From Panulirus ornatus (Eukaryota > Arthropoda > Malacostraca > Decapoda > Palinuridae), in NCBI RefSeq assembly GCF_036320965.1, contig NC_092287.1:1587825-1651824 (forward strand): a stretch of DNA of 64,000 bases. The letters run 5' to 3'. The position numbers were made by a program, and so were the translations under genes. Below, one piece after another: positions 9,632-19,863 of the stretch (position 1 is its first letter; each line of letters opens with the position of its first letter). Under the pieces are notes generated by a model. It did not search any database and had not been told where the DNA came from. It worked only from the letters and a program-made list of their open reading frames with translations.

Positions 9632-10752
9632 CATTTATTTATTTTGCTTTGTCGTTGTCTCCCGCGTTTGCGAGGTAGCGCAAGGAAACAGACGAAAGAA
9701 ATGGCCCAACCCACCCCCATAAACATGTATATACATACACGTCCACACACGCAAATATACATACCCATACATCTCAATGTACACACATATATATATATAC
9801 ACACAGACACCTACATATATACACATGCACACAATTCACACTGTCTGCCTTTATTCATTCCCATCGCCACCCCGCCACACATGGCATAACATCCCCCTCC
9901 CCCCTCATGTGTGCGAGGTAGCGCTAGGAAAAGACAACAAAGTTCACATTCGTTCACACTCAGTCTCTAGCTGTCATGCAATAACGCCCGAAACCACAGC
10001 TCCCTTTCCGCATCCAGGCCCCACAGAACTTTCCATGGTTTACCCCAGACACTTCACATGCCCTGATTCAATCCATTGACAGCACGTCGACCCCAGTATA
10101 CCACATCGATCCAATTCACTCTATTCCTTGCCCGCCTTTCACCCTCCTGCATGTTCAAGCCCCGATCACTCAAAATCTTTTTCACTCCATCTTTCCACCT
10201 CCAATTTGGTCTCCCACTTCTCCTCGTTCCCTCCACCTCCGACACACATATCCTCTTGGTCAATCTTTCCTCACTCATTCTCTCCATGTGCCCAAACCAT
10301 TTCAAAACACCCTCTTCTGCTCTCTCCACCACGCTCTTTTTATTTCCACACATCTCTCTTACCCTTACATTACTTACTCGATCAAACCACCTCACACCAC
10401 ATATTGTCCTCAAACATCTCATTTCCAGCACATCCACCCTCCTGCGCACAACTCTATCCATAGCCCACGCCTCGCAACCATACAACATTGTTGGAACCAC
10501 TATTCCTTCAAACATAGCCATTTTTGCTTTCGGAGAAAATGTTCTCGACTTCAACACATTCTTCAAGGCTCCCAGGATTTTCGCCCCCTCCCCCACCCTA
10601 TGATTCACTTCCGCTTCCATGGTTCCATCCGCTGCCAGATCCACTACCAGATATCTAAAACACTTTACTTCCTCCAGTTTTTCTCCATTCAAACTTACCT
10701 CCCAATTAACTTGACGCTCAACCCTACTGTACCTAATAACCTTGCTCTTATT
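9630..10752 (-). mobile_element. RTE-5: 3' half of RTE copy, long 3' UTR
   Basis: Minus-strand copy whose 3' tail (TTTATTTATTTTGCTTTGTCG on the plus strand) starts at the (TA)n tract. The long-form 3' UTR spans about 9630-10060. The ORF end (10096-10740) includes NKSKVIRYSRVERQVNW, FRYLVVDLAADG (Leu-Gly changed to Leu-Val), GCEAWAMDRVV, LKWFGHMERM and GRPNWRWKDGVKKIL. It is truncated at 10752 in the NKSKVI block by (CA)n and (TA)n. This part of the frame remains open. Confidence 0.88.

Positions 10753-10849
<97 letters not shown>
10753..10849. repeat. (CA)n-(TA)n compound microsatellite
   Basis: CA repeats at 10753-10773 pass into a TA tract to 10849. It lies between the truncation point of RTE-5 and the inverted junction with RTE-6. 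Confidence 0.97.
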
Positions 10850-10851
<2 letters not shown>

Positions 10852-10877
10852 ATTGACAGCACGTGCTGTCAATGGAT
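10848..10877. repeat. 30-bp perfect palindrome at RTE fragment junction
   Basis: The two halves are exact reverse complements centred between 10862 and 10863 (GCAC|GTGC). The right half is native RTE sequence immediately after the ORF stop; the left half is the same sequence inverted. Confidence 0.95.
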
Positions 10878-11074
10878 TAAACCAGGGCATGTGAAGCGTC
10901 TGTGGTAAACCGTGGAAAGTTCTGTGGGGCCTTGATGTGGAAAGGGAGCTGTGGTTTCGGTGCGTTATACATGATAGCTAGAGGCTGAGTGTGAACGAAT
11001 GTGGCCTTTGTTGTCTTTTCCTAACGCTACCTCGCGCGCATGCGGGGGGAGATGGGTGCTGTTTCATGTGTTCT
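10863..11074 (+). mobile_element. RTE-6: isolated long-form 3' UTR fragment
   Basis: Plus-strand copy of the first part of the long 3' UTR, from the CTGTCAATGGATT block after the ORF stop to the GCGCTACCTCGC-like module near 11030 and slightly beyond. It lacks the distal module and tail, and joins minus-strand RTE-7 at about 11075. Confidence 0.82.
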
Positions 11075-11079
11075 CGCCT

Positions 11080-12450
11080 TCCACACATTTTTCAACGCTT
11101 CCAGAACTTTCGCCCCCTTTCTCACCCTATGACTCATTTCCGCTTCCATGATTCCATCCGATGCCAAATCCACTCCCAGATATCTAAAACACTTCACTCC
11201 TCCAGTTTATCTCCATTCGAACGTACTTCCCTATTGACTTGTCCCTCAACCCTACTGTACCTAATAACCTTGCTTTTATTCACTTTTACTCTCAGCTTTC
11301 TTCTTCCACATACTTTACCAAACTCAGTCACCAGATTCTGCAGTTCCTCACCCGAATCAGCCACCAGCGCTGTATCATCAGCGAACAACGGACTCACTTC
11401 CCAAGCCCTCTCATCCCGTAACAGACTGCATACTTACCCCTCTCTCCAAAACTCTTGTATTCGCCTCCCTAACTTAAACAACCATCGAGACATAATGTAC
11501 CTCTGTTGCAAGCCGACATTCACCGAGAGCCAATCATTTTCCTATCTTCCTACACGTACACATGCCTTACATCCTCGATAAAAACTTTTCACTGCTTCTA
11601 ACAACTTGCCTCCCACTTCATATATTCTTAATACCTTCCACTGAGCATCTCTATCAACTCTATCATATGCCTTCTCCAGATCCCTAAATGCTACATACAA
11701 ATCCATTTGCTTTTTTAAGTATTTCTCACATACATTCTTCAAAGCAAAATCCTGATCCACACATCCTCTACCACTTCTGAAACCACACTGCTCTTCCCCA
11801 GTCTGATGCTCTGTACATGCCTTCACCCTCTCAGTCAATACACTCCCATATAATTTCCAGGAATACTCAACAAACTTATACCTCTGTAATTTGAGCACTC
11901 ACCTTTATCCCCTTTGCTTTACACAATGGCACTATGCAAGCATTCCGCCAGTCCTCAGGCACCTCATCATGAGTCATACATATATTGAATATCCTTACCA
12001 ACCAGTCAACAACACAGTCCCCCCTTTTTTAATAGATTCCACTGCAATACCATCTAAACCCGCTGCCTTGCCGACTTTCATCTTCCGCAAAGCTTTCACT
12101 ACCTCTTCTCTGTTTACCAAATCATTTTCCTTAACCCTCTCACTTTGCACACCACCTCGACCAAAACACCCTATATCTGCCACTCTATCATCAAACACAT
12201 TCAACAAACCTTCAAAATACTCACTCCATCTCCTTCTCACATCACCACTACTTGTTATCACCTCCCCATTTGCGCCCTTCACTGAAGTTCCCATTTGCTC
12301 CCTTGTCTTACGCACTTTATTTACCTCCTTCCAGAACATCTTTTTATTCTCCCTAAAATTTAATGATACTCTCTCACCCCAACTCTCATTTGCCCTCTTT
12401 CACCTCTTGCACCTTTCTCTTGACCTCCTGCCTCTTTCTTTTACCTTCGC
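11080..12450 (-). pseudogene. RTE-7 reverse transcriptase region, broken frames
   Basis: Recognisable pieces: MFWKEVNKVRKTREQMG and GKAAGLDGIAVESI (12339-11995), the thumb-proximal GKGDK block near 11900, GFRSGRGCVDQDFALKNVC and motif A AFRDLEKAYDRV with an M-to-R change (11898-11542), and SPLFADDTALVADSG (11397-11194). Motif B around 11500 is damaged by a deletion of the LFNLFMDGV segment. The region cannot be read through as one frame. Confidence 0.8.
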
Positions 12451-12469
12451 CTCCAAAAAATAATGATCA

Positions 12470-13160
12470 GAAATCCCTCAAGTTGCACCTCTCAGCACAT
12501 TAACATCCAAAAGTCTCTTCTTTCGCGCGCCTATTAATTAACATGTAATCCAATAACGCTCTCTTTCCATCTCTCCTACTTACATATGTATAGTTATGTA
12601 TACCTCTCTTTTTAAGCCAGGTATTCCCAATCACCAGTCCTTTTCCAGCGCACAAATCTACAAGCTATTCTCCATTTCCATTTACAGCACTGAACACCCC
12701 ATGTACACCAATTATTCCTCAGCTGCCCCATTACTCACCTTTGCATTCAAATCACCCATCACCATAACCCGGTCTCGTGCATCAAAACTACTAACACACT
12801 TACTCAGCTGCTCCCAAAACACTTGCCTCTCATGATCTTTCTTATGCCCTGTTACATATGCACCCATCTCTCTCCATCCACTTTCAGTTTTACCCATAAC
12901 AATCTAGAGTTTACTTTCTTACACTGTATCACATACTCCCACCACTCCTGTTCCAGGAGTAGTGCTACTCCTTCCCTTGCTCTTGTCCTCTCACCAACCC
13001 CTGACTTTACTCCCAAGACATCCCAAAACCACTCTTCCCCTTTACCCTTGAGCTTCGTTTCACTCAGAGCCAAAAAATCCAGGTTTCTTTCTTCAAACAT
13101 ACTACCTATCTCTCCTTTTGTCTCATCTTGGTTACACCCACACACATTTAGACACCCCAA
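12470..13160 (-). pseudogene. RTE-7 APE-type endonuclease domain, frameshifted
   Basis: Begins at the MGCLNVCGCNQDE methionine (13160), the likely N-terminal region of the element ORF. Blocks seen: LDFLALSETKLKGKGEEWF (the glutamate of SETK is the metal-binding residue of AP-like endonucleases), VGERTRAREGVALLL, and LLWVKLKVDGERW. In a second frame (12897-12712) come FWEQLSKCVSSFDARDRV and VMGDLNAKVS, the GD(L/F)N motif. The frame change lies near 12860-12895. In an intact element this domain would nick the target site for target-primed reverse transcription. Confidence 0.83.
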
Positions 13161-13300
13161 TCTGAGATTTCGAGGAGGATGAGCACTCCCCGCGTGACTC
13201 CTTTTTCTGTTTCCCCTTTTAGAAAGTTAAAATACAAGGAGGGGAGGGTTTCTAGCCCCCGTTCCCGTCCCCTTTAGTCACCTTCTACGATACGTGAGGA

Positions 13301-14725
13301 ATGCTTGGGAAGTATTCTTTCTCCCTTGACCCCAGGGATATATATATATATATATATCCTGAGGATTGGCGGAATGCTTGCATAGTGCCATTGTACAAAG
13401 GCAAAGGGGATAAGAGTGAGTGCTCAAATTACAGAGGTATAAGTTTGTTGAGTATTCCTGGTAAATTATATGGGAGGGTATTGATTGAGAGGGTGAAGGC
13501 ATGTACAGAGCATCAGATTGGGGAAGAGCAGTGTGGTTTCAGAAGTGGTAGAGGATGTGTGGATCAGGTGTTTGCTTTGAAGAATGTATGTGAGAAATAC
13601 TTAGAAAAGCAAATGGATTTGTATGTAGCATTTATGGATCTGGAGAAGGCATATGATAGAGTTGATAGAGATGCTCTGTGGAAGGTATTAAGAATATATG
13701 GTGTGGGAGGCAAGTTGTTAGAAGCAGTGAAAAGTTTTTATCGAGGATGTAAGGCATGTGTACGTGTAGGAAGAGAGGAAAGTGATTGGTTATCAGTGAA
13801 TGTAGGTTTGCGGCAGGGGTGTGTGATGTCTCCATGGTTGTTTAATTTGTTTATGGATGGGGTTGTTAGGGAGGTAAATGCAAGAGTTTTGGAAAGAGGG
13901 GCAAGTATGAAGTCTGTTGGGGATGAGAGAGCTTGGGAAGTGAGTCAGTTGTTGTTCGCTGATGATACAGCGCTGGTGGCGGATTCATGTGAGAAACTGC
14001 AGAAGCTGGTGACGGAGTTTGGTAAAGTGTGTGGAAGAAGAAAGTTAAGAGTAAATGTCAATAAGAGCAAGGTTATTAGGTACAGTAGGGTTGAGGGTCA
14101 AGTCAATTGGGAGGTGAGTTTGAATGGTGAGAGGCTGGAGGAAGTGAAGTGTTTTAGATATCTGGGAGTGGATCTGTCAGCGGATGGAACCATGGAAGCG
14201 GAAGTGGATCATAGGGTGGGGGAGGGGGCGAAAATTTTGGGAGCCTTGAAAAATGTGTGGAAGTCGAGAACATTATCCCGGAAAGCAAAAATGGGTATGT
14301 TTGAAGGAATAGTAGTTCCAACAATGTTGTATGGTTGCGAGGCGTGGGCTATGGATAGAGTTGTGCGTAGGAGGATGGATGTGCTGGAAATGAGATGTTT
14401 GAGGACAATGTGTGGTGTGAGGTGGTTTGATCGAGTAAGTAACGTAAGGGTAAGAGAGATGTGTGGAAATAAAAAGAGCGTGGTGGAGAGAGCAGAAGAG
14501 GGTGTTTTGAAATGGTTTGGGCACATGGAGAGAATGAGTGAGGAAAGATTGACCAAGAGGATATATGTGTCGGAGGTGGAGGGAACGAGGAGAAGAGGGA
14601 GACCAAATTGGAGGTGGAAAGATGGAGTGAAAAGGATTTTGTGTGATCGGGGCCTGAACATGCAGGAGGGTGAAAGGAGGGCAAGGAATAGAGTGAATTG
14701 GAGCGATGTGGTATACAGGGGTTGA
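13301..14725 (+). CDS. RTE-8 reverse transcriptase, open (474 aa; first ~19 residues not native)
   Basis: An uninterrupted frame whose ATG at 13301 and first residues come from antisense 5' UTR of RTE-7 and the TA tract. Native RT sequence begins at PEDWRNACIV. Motifs: GKGDKSECSNYRGI near residue 33, motif A AFMDLEKAYDRV near 108, motif B GLRQGCVMSPWLFNLF near 167, FADDTALVADS near 217, FRYLGVDLSADG near 284, LKWFGHMERM near 402, GRPNWRWKDGVKRIL near 432. All three catalytic aspartates (one in motif A, two in FADD) are present. The N-terminal endonuclease is missing, so it is not autonomous. Confidence 0.9.
   Translation: MLGKYSFSLDPRDIYIYIYPEDWRNACIVPLYKGKGDKSECSNYRGISLLSIPGKLYGRVLIERVKACTEHQIGEEQCGFRSGRGCVDQVFALKNVCEKYLEKQMDLYVAFMDLEKAYDRVDRDALWKVLRIYGVGGKLLEAVKSFYRGCKACVRVGREESDWLSVNVGLRQGCVMSPWLFNLFMDGVVREVNARVLERGASMKSVGDERAWEVSQLLFADDTALVADSCEKLQKLVTEFGKVCGRRKLRVNVNKSKVIRYSRVEGQVNWEVSLNGERLEEVKCFRYLGVDLSADGTMEAEVDHRVGEGAKILGALKNVWKSRTLSRKAKMGMFEGIVVPTMLYGCEAWAMDRVVRRRMDVLEMRCLRTMCGVRWFDRVSNVRVREMCGNKKSVVERAEEGVLKWFGHMERMSEERLTKRIYVSEVEGTRRRGRPNWRWKDGVKRILCDRGLNMQEGERRARNRVNWSDVVYRG
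13339..13358. repeat. Short (TA)n between RTE-7 and RTE-8
   Basis: About ten TA units lie exactly between the 5' end of minus-strand RTE-7 and the 5' truncation point of plus-strand RTE-8. Confidence 0.9.
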
Positions 14726-14906
14726 CGTGCTGTCAGTGAATTGAATCAAGGCATGTGAAGCGTCTGGGGTAAACCATGGAAAGCTGTGTAGGTATGTATA
14801 TTTGCGTGTGTGGACGTGTGTATATACATGTGTATGGGGGGGGTTGGGCCATTTCTTTCGTCTGTTTCCTTGCGCTACCTCGCAAACGCGGGAGACAGCG
14901 ACAAAG

Positions 14907-14938
<32 letters not shown>
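13358..14938 (+). mobile_element. RTE-8: young 5'-truncated RTE copy with short 3' UTR
   Basis: Starts in RT at the PEDWRNACIVPL block right after a short TA tract, runs open to the stop at 14723-14725, then has a short 3' UTR (14726-14908) with the GCGGGAGACAGCGAC module and a poly-A tail of about 28 bp at 14911-14938. It is nearly identical to RTE-9 and RTE-1. Confidence 0.92.

Positions 14939-15001
<63 letters not shown>
14939..15001. repeat. (TA)n between RTE-8 tail and RTE-9
   Basis: A tract of about 62 bp following the poly-A of RTE-8, with RTE-9 starting without spacer. Confidence 0.97.
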
Positions 15002-15004
<3 letters not shown>

Positions 15005-16751
15005 TTGGTAAACAGAGAAGAGGTAGTTAAAGCTTTGCGGAAGATGAAAGCCGGCAAGGCAGCAGGTTTGGATGGTATTGCAGTGGAATTTATTAAAAAA
15101 GGGGGTGACTGTATTGTTGACTGGTTGGTAAGGTTATTTAATGGATGTATGACTCATGGTGAGGTGCCTGAGGATTGGCGGAATGCGTGCATAGTGCCAT
15201 TGTACAAAGGCAAAGGGGATAAGAGTGAGTGCTCAAATTACAGAGGTATAAGTTTGTTGAGTATTCCTGGTAAATTATATGGGAGGGTATTGATTGAGAG
15301 GGTGAAGGCATGTACAGAGCATCAGATTGGGGAAGAGCAGTGTGGTTTCAGAAGTGGTAGAGGATGTGTGGATCAGGTGTTTGCTTTGAAGAATGTATGT
15401 GAGAAATACTTAGAAAAGCAAATGGATTTGTATGTAGCATTTATGGATCTGGAGAAGGCATATGATAGAGTTGATAGAGATGCTCTGTGGAAGGTATTAA
15501 GAATATATGGTGTGGGAGGCAAGTTGTTAGAAGCAGTGAAAAGTTTTTATCGAGGATGTAAGGCATGTGTACGTGTAGGAAGAGAGGAAAGTGATTGGTT
15601 CTCAGTGAATGTAGGTTTGCGGCAGGGGTGTGTGATGTCTCCATGGTTGTTTAATTTGTTTATGGATGGGGTTGTTAGGGAGGTGAATGCAAGAGTTTTG
15701 GAAAGAGGGGCAAGTATGAAGTCTGTTGGGGATGAGAGAGCTTGGGAAGTGAGTCAGTTGTTGTTCGCTGATGATACAGCGCTGGTGACTGATTCATGTG
15801 AGAAACTGCAGAAGCTGGTGACTGAGTTTGGTAAAGTGTGTGGAAGAAGAAAGTTAAGAGTAAATGTGAATAAGAGCAAGGTTATTAGGTACAGTAGGGT
15901 TGAGGGTCAAGTCAATTGGGAGGTGAGTTTGAATGGAGAAAAACTGGAGGAAGTGAAGTGTTTTAGATATCTGGGAGTGGATCTGGCAGCGGATGGAACC
16001 ATGGAAGCGGAAGTGGATCATAGGGTGGGGGAGGGGGCGAAAATTCTGGGGGCCTTGAAGAATGTGTGGAAGTCGAGAACATTATCTCGGAAAGCAAAAA
16101 TGGGTATGTTTGAAGGAATAGTGGTTCCAACAATGTTGTATGGTTGCGAGGCGTGGGCTATGGATAGAGTTGTGCGCAGGAGGATGGATGTGCTGGAAAT
16201 GAGATGTTTGAGGACAATGTGTGGTGTGAGGTGGTTTGATCGAGTGAGTAACGTAAGGGTAAGAGAGATGTGTGGAAATAAAAAGAGCGTGGTTGAGAGA
16301 GCAGAAGAGGGTGTTTTGAAGTGGTTTGGGCACATGGAGAGAATGAGTGAGGAAAGATTGACCAAGAGGATATATGTGTCGGAGGTGGAGGGATCGAGGA
16401 GAAGAGGGAGACCAAATTGGAGGTGGAAAGATGGAGTGAAAAAGATTTTGTGTGATCGGGGCCTGAACATGCAGGAGGGTGAAAGGAGGGCAAGGAATAG
16501 AGTGAATTGGATCGATGTGGTATACCGGGGTTGACGTGCTGTCAGTGGATTGAATCAAGGCATGTGAAGCGTTTGGGGTAAACCATGGAAAGCTGTGTAG
16601 GTATGTATATTTGCGTGTGTGGACGTATGTATATACATGTGTATGGGGGGGGGGGGGGGTTGGGCCATTTCTTTCGTCTGTTTCCTTGCGCTACCTCGCA
16701 AACGCGGGAGACAGCGACAAAGTATAATAAAAAAATAAAATAATAAATATA

Positions 16752-16753
<2 letters not shown>
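15001..16753 (+). mobile_element. RTE-9: young 5'-truncated RTE copy, longest open RT
   Basis: Begins at the LVNREEVVKAL block directly at the (TA)n tract, keeps the complete RT and C-terminal part, a short 3' UTR (16535-16720) with an unusual run of G near 16646-16660, and an A/TAAATA tail before the next (TA)n tract. It is arranged head to tail with RTE-8. Confidence 0.92.
15005..16534 (+). CDS. RTE-9 reverse transcriptase, open (509 aa)
   Basis: The frame opens at a TTG, because the element is 5'-truncated; no native start exists. Blocks: GKAAGLDGIAVEFI near residue 17, IVPLYKGKGDKSECSNYRG near 64, motif A Y143-D148 (YVAFMDLEKAYDRV), motif B from G204 (GLRQGCVMSPWLFNLF), catalytic F254-D257 (FADDTALVTDS), FRYLGVDLAADG near 320, GCEAWAMDRVV near 381, LKWFGHMERM near 439, GRPNWRWKDGVKKIL near 469, and ending in VYRG. 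It is fully open and nearly identical to RTE-8. Without the endonuclease it would depend on other proteins in cis or trans. Confidence 0.92.
   Translation: MVNREEVVKALRKMKAGKAAGLDGIAVEFIKKGGDCIVDWLVRLFNGCMTHGEVPEDWRNACIVPLYKGKGDKSECSNYRGISLLSIPGKLYGRVLIERVKACTEHQIGEEQCGFRSGRGCVDQVFALKNVCEKYLEKQMDLYVAFMDLEKAYDRVDRDALWKVLRIYGVGGKLLEAVKSFYRGCKACVRVGREESDWFSVNVGLRQGCVMSPWLFNLFMDGVVREVNARVLERGASMKSVGDERAWEVSQLLFADDTALVTDSCEKLQKLVTEFGKVCGRRKLRVNVNKSKVIRYSRVEGQVNWEVSLNGEKLEEVKCFRYLGVDLAADGTMEAEVDHRVGEGAKILGALKNVWKSRTLSRKAKMGMFEGIVVPTMLYGCEAWAMDRVVRRRMDVLEMRCLRTMCGVRWFDRVSNVRVREMCGNKKSVVERAEEGVLKWFGHMERMSEERLTKRIYVSEVEGSRRRGRPNWRWKDGVKKILCDRGLNMQEGERRARNRVNWIDVVYRG

Positions 16754-16811
<58 letters not shown>
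16754..16811. repeat. (TA)n at 3' end of RTE-9
   Basis: A TA tract of about 58 bp with one early C interruption; unique sequence begins after it. Confidence 0.96.
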
Positions 16812-16813
<2 letters not shown>

Positions 16814-17455
16814 TTTTCCCCTATCACTCACTGTTGGCGGGGTACATGTATGATACATAACCATAACAGATACGTATTCTGTCATGTTCATCAAACACAC
16901 ATGCACGCATGTACACATGTATATTACCATACATAAACAAGATCCTCAAAGGCCAGTTGGACACAGTTTATAAAATTTTCATGAAGAAAATAAATGACTG
17001 TAGGCAAGTTGGGGGGGGGGGGGGGACGCTTTTACGTGGTATCTGGTAGGACAAAGGTCACAATATCTGCAAAGGTCACCGTATCCGATGAGGTCAAAAG
17101 TCACAGCATCTAGTGCGGTCAAAGGTCAGGTGGAGATGAAATGTCACACCAGATGAAGTTAGAGGTCATGATACCTAGTAAGGTCAAAGGTCACTCCCCC
17201 GACACACCATACGTCACAGGTTCCCCCAGCCTGCAGTACCAGGGTTGGGGACCCTCATGACAACACTGTGCAACGCTTCAACACTGTGCAACATTACTGC
17301 ACACTGCAACAACGGAGGATCAACAAATCATAGCGTAATATAGAAGATATATAATATAACTCCTTCACAACACCTGCCACAAACTCTTTCTGAACTATAG
17401 CTGAAGAAGGCGCCACTTCAGGCCGGTGCTGGTCTGATGAAAACACGTAACTGAG
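16812..17455. other. Intergenic, no gene seen; AGGTCA half-site cluster
   Basis: I see no coding region or element. A G run lies at 17010-17025. From about 17050 to 17195 the hexamer AGGTCA or GGTCA recurs every 15-30 bp, including two DR1-type pairs (17116-17128 with one mismatch and 17181-17193 perfect). The spacing is irregular, so it looks like a decayed minisatellite. Confidence 0.6.
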
Positions 17456-17632
17456 GGTCATTAGCCCAGGGGGAGGAGGGATCATTAAGCCGGGGGGTTG
17501 GGGGGAGGAGGGGGTCATTAAGCCGGGGGGTTGGGGGGAGGAGGGGGTCATTAAGCCGGGGGCTTGGGGGGAGGAGGGGGTCATTAAGCCGGGGGGGTTG
17601 GGGGGAGGAGGGGGTCATTAGCCCAAAGAAGG
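17456..17632. repeat. G-rich 33-bp minisatellite, about 4-5 copies
   Basis: The marker TCATTAAGCC recurs at 17482, 17515, 17548 and 17581, exactly 33 bp apart. Each unit holds several runs of five or more G. Partial units with TCATTAGCCC flank both sides (17458 and 17614). Confidence 0.92.
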
Positions 17633-18281
17633 AGGAAGGTTCATTAGCTCCTGAAACAGATTAAGACAAAATCCATCGATACTGTTGCAGACGAACGCGC
17701 TGTACAGTCGCCGCTAATGTGTAAATAAAACCCAAAAATCTTAAGTAAAATATGAGGCAGACTGGACTTTCTTACGAGCGATGTACCATCAGTTTCCAAC
17801 ACATGAAGAGAATGTGTAAACTGGCCGACATATATTATCTTTTCGTACATGTAATCCACATGTTTATATGTAGTATGGACATCAGTAGCATCCCATGTTT
17901 ATATACTCAACGAATATAATAATCGTTCTTGAAATACATATGCACATATCTTCATTGATTTTTCAGTGATACATCATGAAAGAGAACCTAAGGTAATCAC
18001 AATTGTTGATAGTTTCATGATAGATCCTACACGTTCAGCCAAACTATCGAACTATATCAACAAATGTATCTTTTAAAAGCACTAAAGGATAATCTGTGCC
18101 ACTGACATTAATCATTCAACTTAGATTTGAAAAAAAAAATAATTTCAATGCCACACTCGTCCGTTGACGCCGTTTTCTGTTGGCTCCTACCGCTGTATGT
18201 AGCGACGCGGGACGTTTTCTGTTGGTTTCACTGTGTTGGGGTTCCCCGTTTTCACACCGTGGAGAGGTATGAAAGACGCGC

Positions 18282-18287
<6 letters not shown>
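17633..18287. other. Intergenic, nothing recognised
   Basis: Unique-looking sequence of mixed composition. Short open frames have no motif I know and no repeat structure. Confidence 0.5.

Positions 18288-18362
<75 letters not shown>
18288..18362. repeat. (GA)n microsatellite
   Basis: Uninterrupted GA tract of about 75 bp. Confidence 0.97.
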
Positions 18363-18366
<4 letters not shown>

Positions 18367-19259
18367 TACAACACCCATAAAGTGTCGTCACTCACAATTT
18401 TCACAAGACCGAAATAATTTTTCGAATACTTTTACGTCAGGTTCCCTCTTAAAGGTTTTCGTTTTCCAATATTCCCCATGACCCTCGTTTTCTTCCGGGG
18501 GGTGTTCGCTGTCGTGGGCAGCGGGTTGGGGTGGAATCTTAACCCTGGCGTCAGGGACATTCATCTTCAGTTTTTCCCCTCCTAAATATATAAGAAATAT
18601 ATCCAAATATAAATCGAATGTGGACATCCGGGAAGGTTTGATGGTGGCGTATACATATCAGTATGATTTATGATATGTTTCAACATTTTGTGATGAGTTG
18701 TGTGTCGCTTGTATGATCACATGATACATCTGGATATATCTACTTTATAATTCTATCTGTGTATTAAAGAATGTTTTGGAACGTCATTTGTTGTTAAAGA
18801 ATCTTCTTTTAGCTGCCTAAGTGAGGAGGAGAATGAGAAGTTGGCGTGTTTGCACAGTGGAAGACACGATAGTCCCACCCTAGTGTGACTGGACGGCCGG
18901 GAGGTCCCTAGAGCCACTGAAATCACTAGGAAAGACACAAGTATCCCAGCAGAGGATCTGGACCCGTGTGAGGCTTAAGTGGTCACATACGGTAAAGCAG
19001 ACCAGTTGAAATACCCATACTTGATGAGACGAGAGGACTGAGCTGAACAAGAGATTAGTCTCCCCCACGAGCGTAGTCTGTAAAGGACCGGAAAAGATGA
19101 TGAGAAATTCAATGGATAACCTTCAGGGGAGGAAGTTACCTGAGGGGACAGCACTGCTTCAGGTGGACGTGATTGTGTACCAAACCTCTTAGATTTCCAC
19201 GAGAGAGTGAGCTCTGTTGTAAACAAAGGAATTGGTCAGATGGACTGTCGCTTCTAGAC
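18363..19259. other. Intergenic, nothing recognised
   Basis: No protein signature or repeat that I can support on either strand. Confidence 0.5.
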
Positions 19260-19347
19260 CGTCAGAGAGCAGGCTAAGGTAGGCCTGGAGTAGGCCAGGG
19301 GTAGGCCAAGGATAGGCCAAGGGTAGGCCAGGGGCAGGCCAAGAGTG
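19260..19347. repeat. Degenerate minisatellite of TAGGCC units
   Basis: The core TAGGCC(A/T)(A/G)GG recurs about seven times at 10-12 bp spacing, with single-base variation between units. Confidence 0.8.
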
Positions 19348-19828
19348 TCGTTCATAAACAGCCCATCAGAAGAACTTTGATCTCCCTATCCTAGTGCCGC
19401 CACTCTCACACTGCTCTCACTCTGAGGTGAGAGCTATGGTGCTACTCTTACCCCAGTGAGAGGTGGCGGATGTGCCAAACATCACCACGAGGAGTGAGAG
19501 CGGGTAATACAGTTAGTGTAACCATAGACTCAAGGGCTGTCGTATGTTACAGCATCACTTACAGATCTGTATTGAGCAGGTCTGAGTTGATATACATTTA
19601 TGAATAATATCTTGGTCATCATTACGATATTATTCAGTATCACCAACACTGGATTAACTCAAAGTAAACGCGGCCCTATGTAACGCCTCCTCACCTTCTA
19701 ATGGCAGTGGATGGGAAGGGGTGGGTGTGGGGGCTGTGTGAAACCCTGGTTAGCATGGCTCTGGCTCCAAGTTATCATCCCACGAAATCTATATGAGGTT
19801 GGTCCTGTGACCCGAGAGTAGTTATATA

Positions 19829-19863
<35 letters not shown>

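Larger units (their letters stand above)
11075..13338 (-). mobile_element. RTE-7: copy retaining 5' UTR, endonuclease and RT
   Basis: The only copy here that reaches the element's 5' end. On the minus strand: a 5' UTR about 13338-13160, APE-type endonuclease 13160-12460, a deletion-shortened linker, then RT 12450-11080. It is cut within the C-terminal region and lacks the 3' UTR. The endonuclease runs directly into the KRKRQEV linker at about 12450, a loss of several hundred bases relative to the 23180-23613 copy. Several frameshifts and stops interrupt it. Confidence 0.86.
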
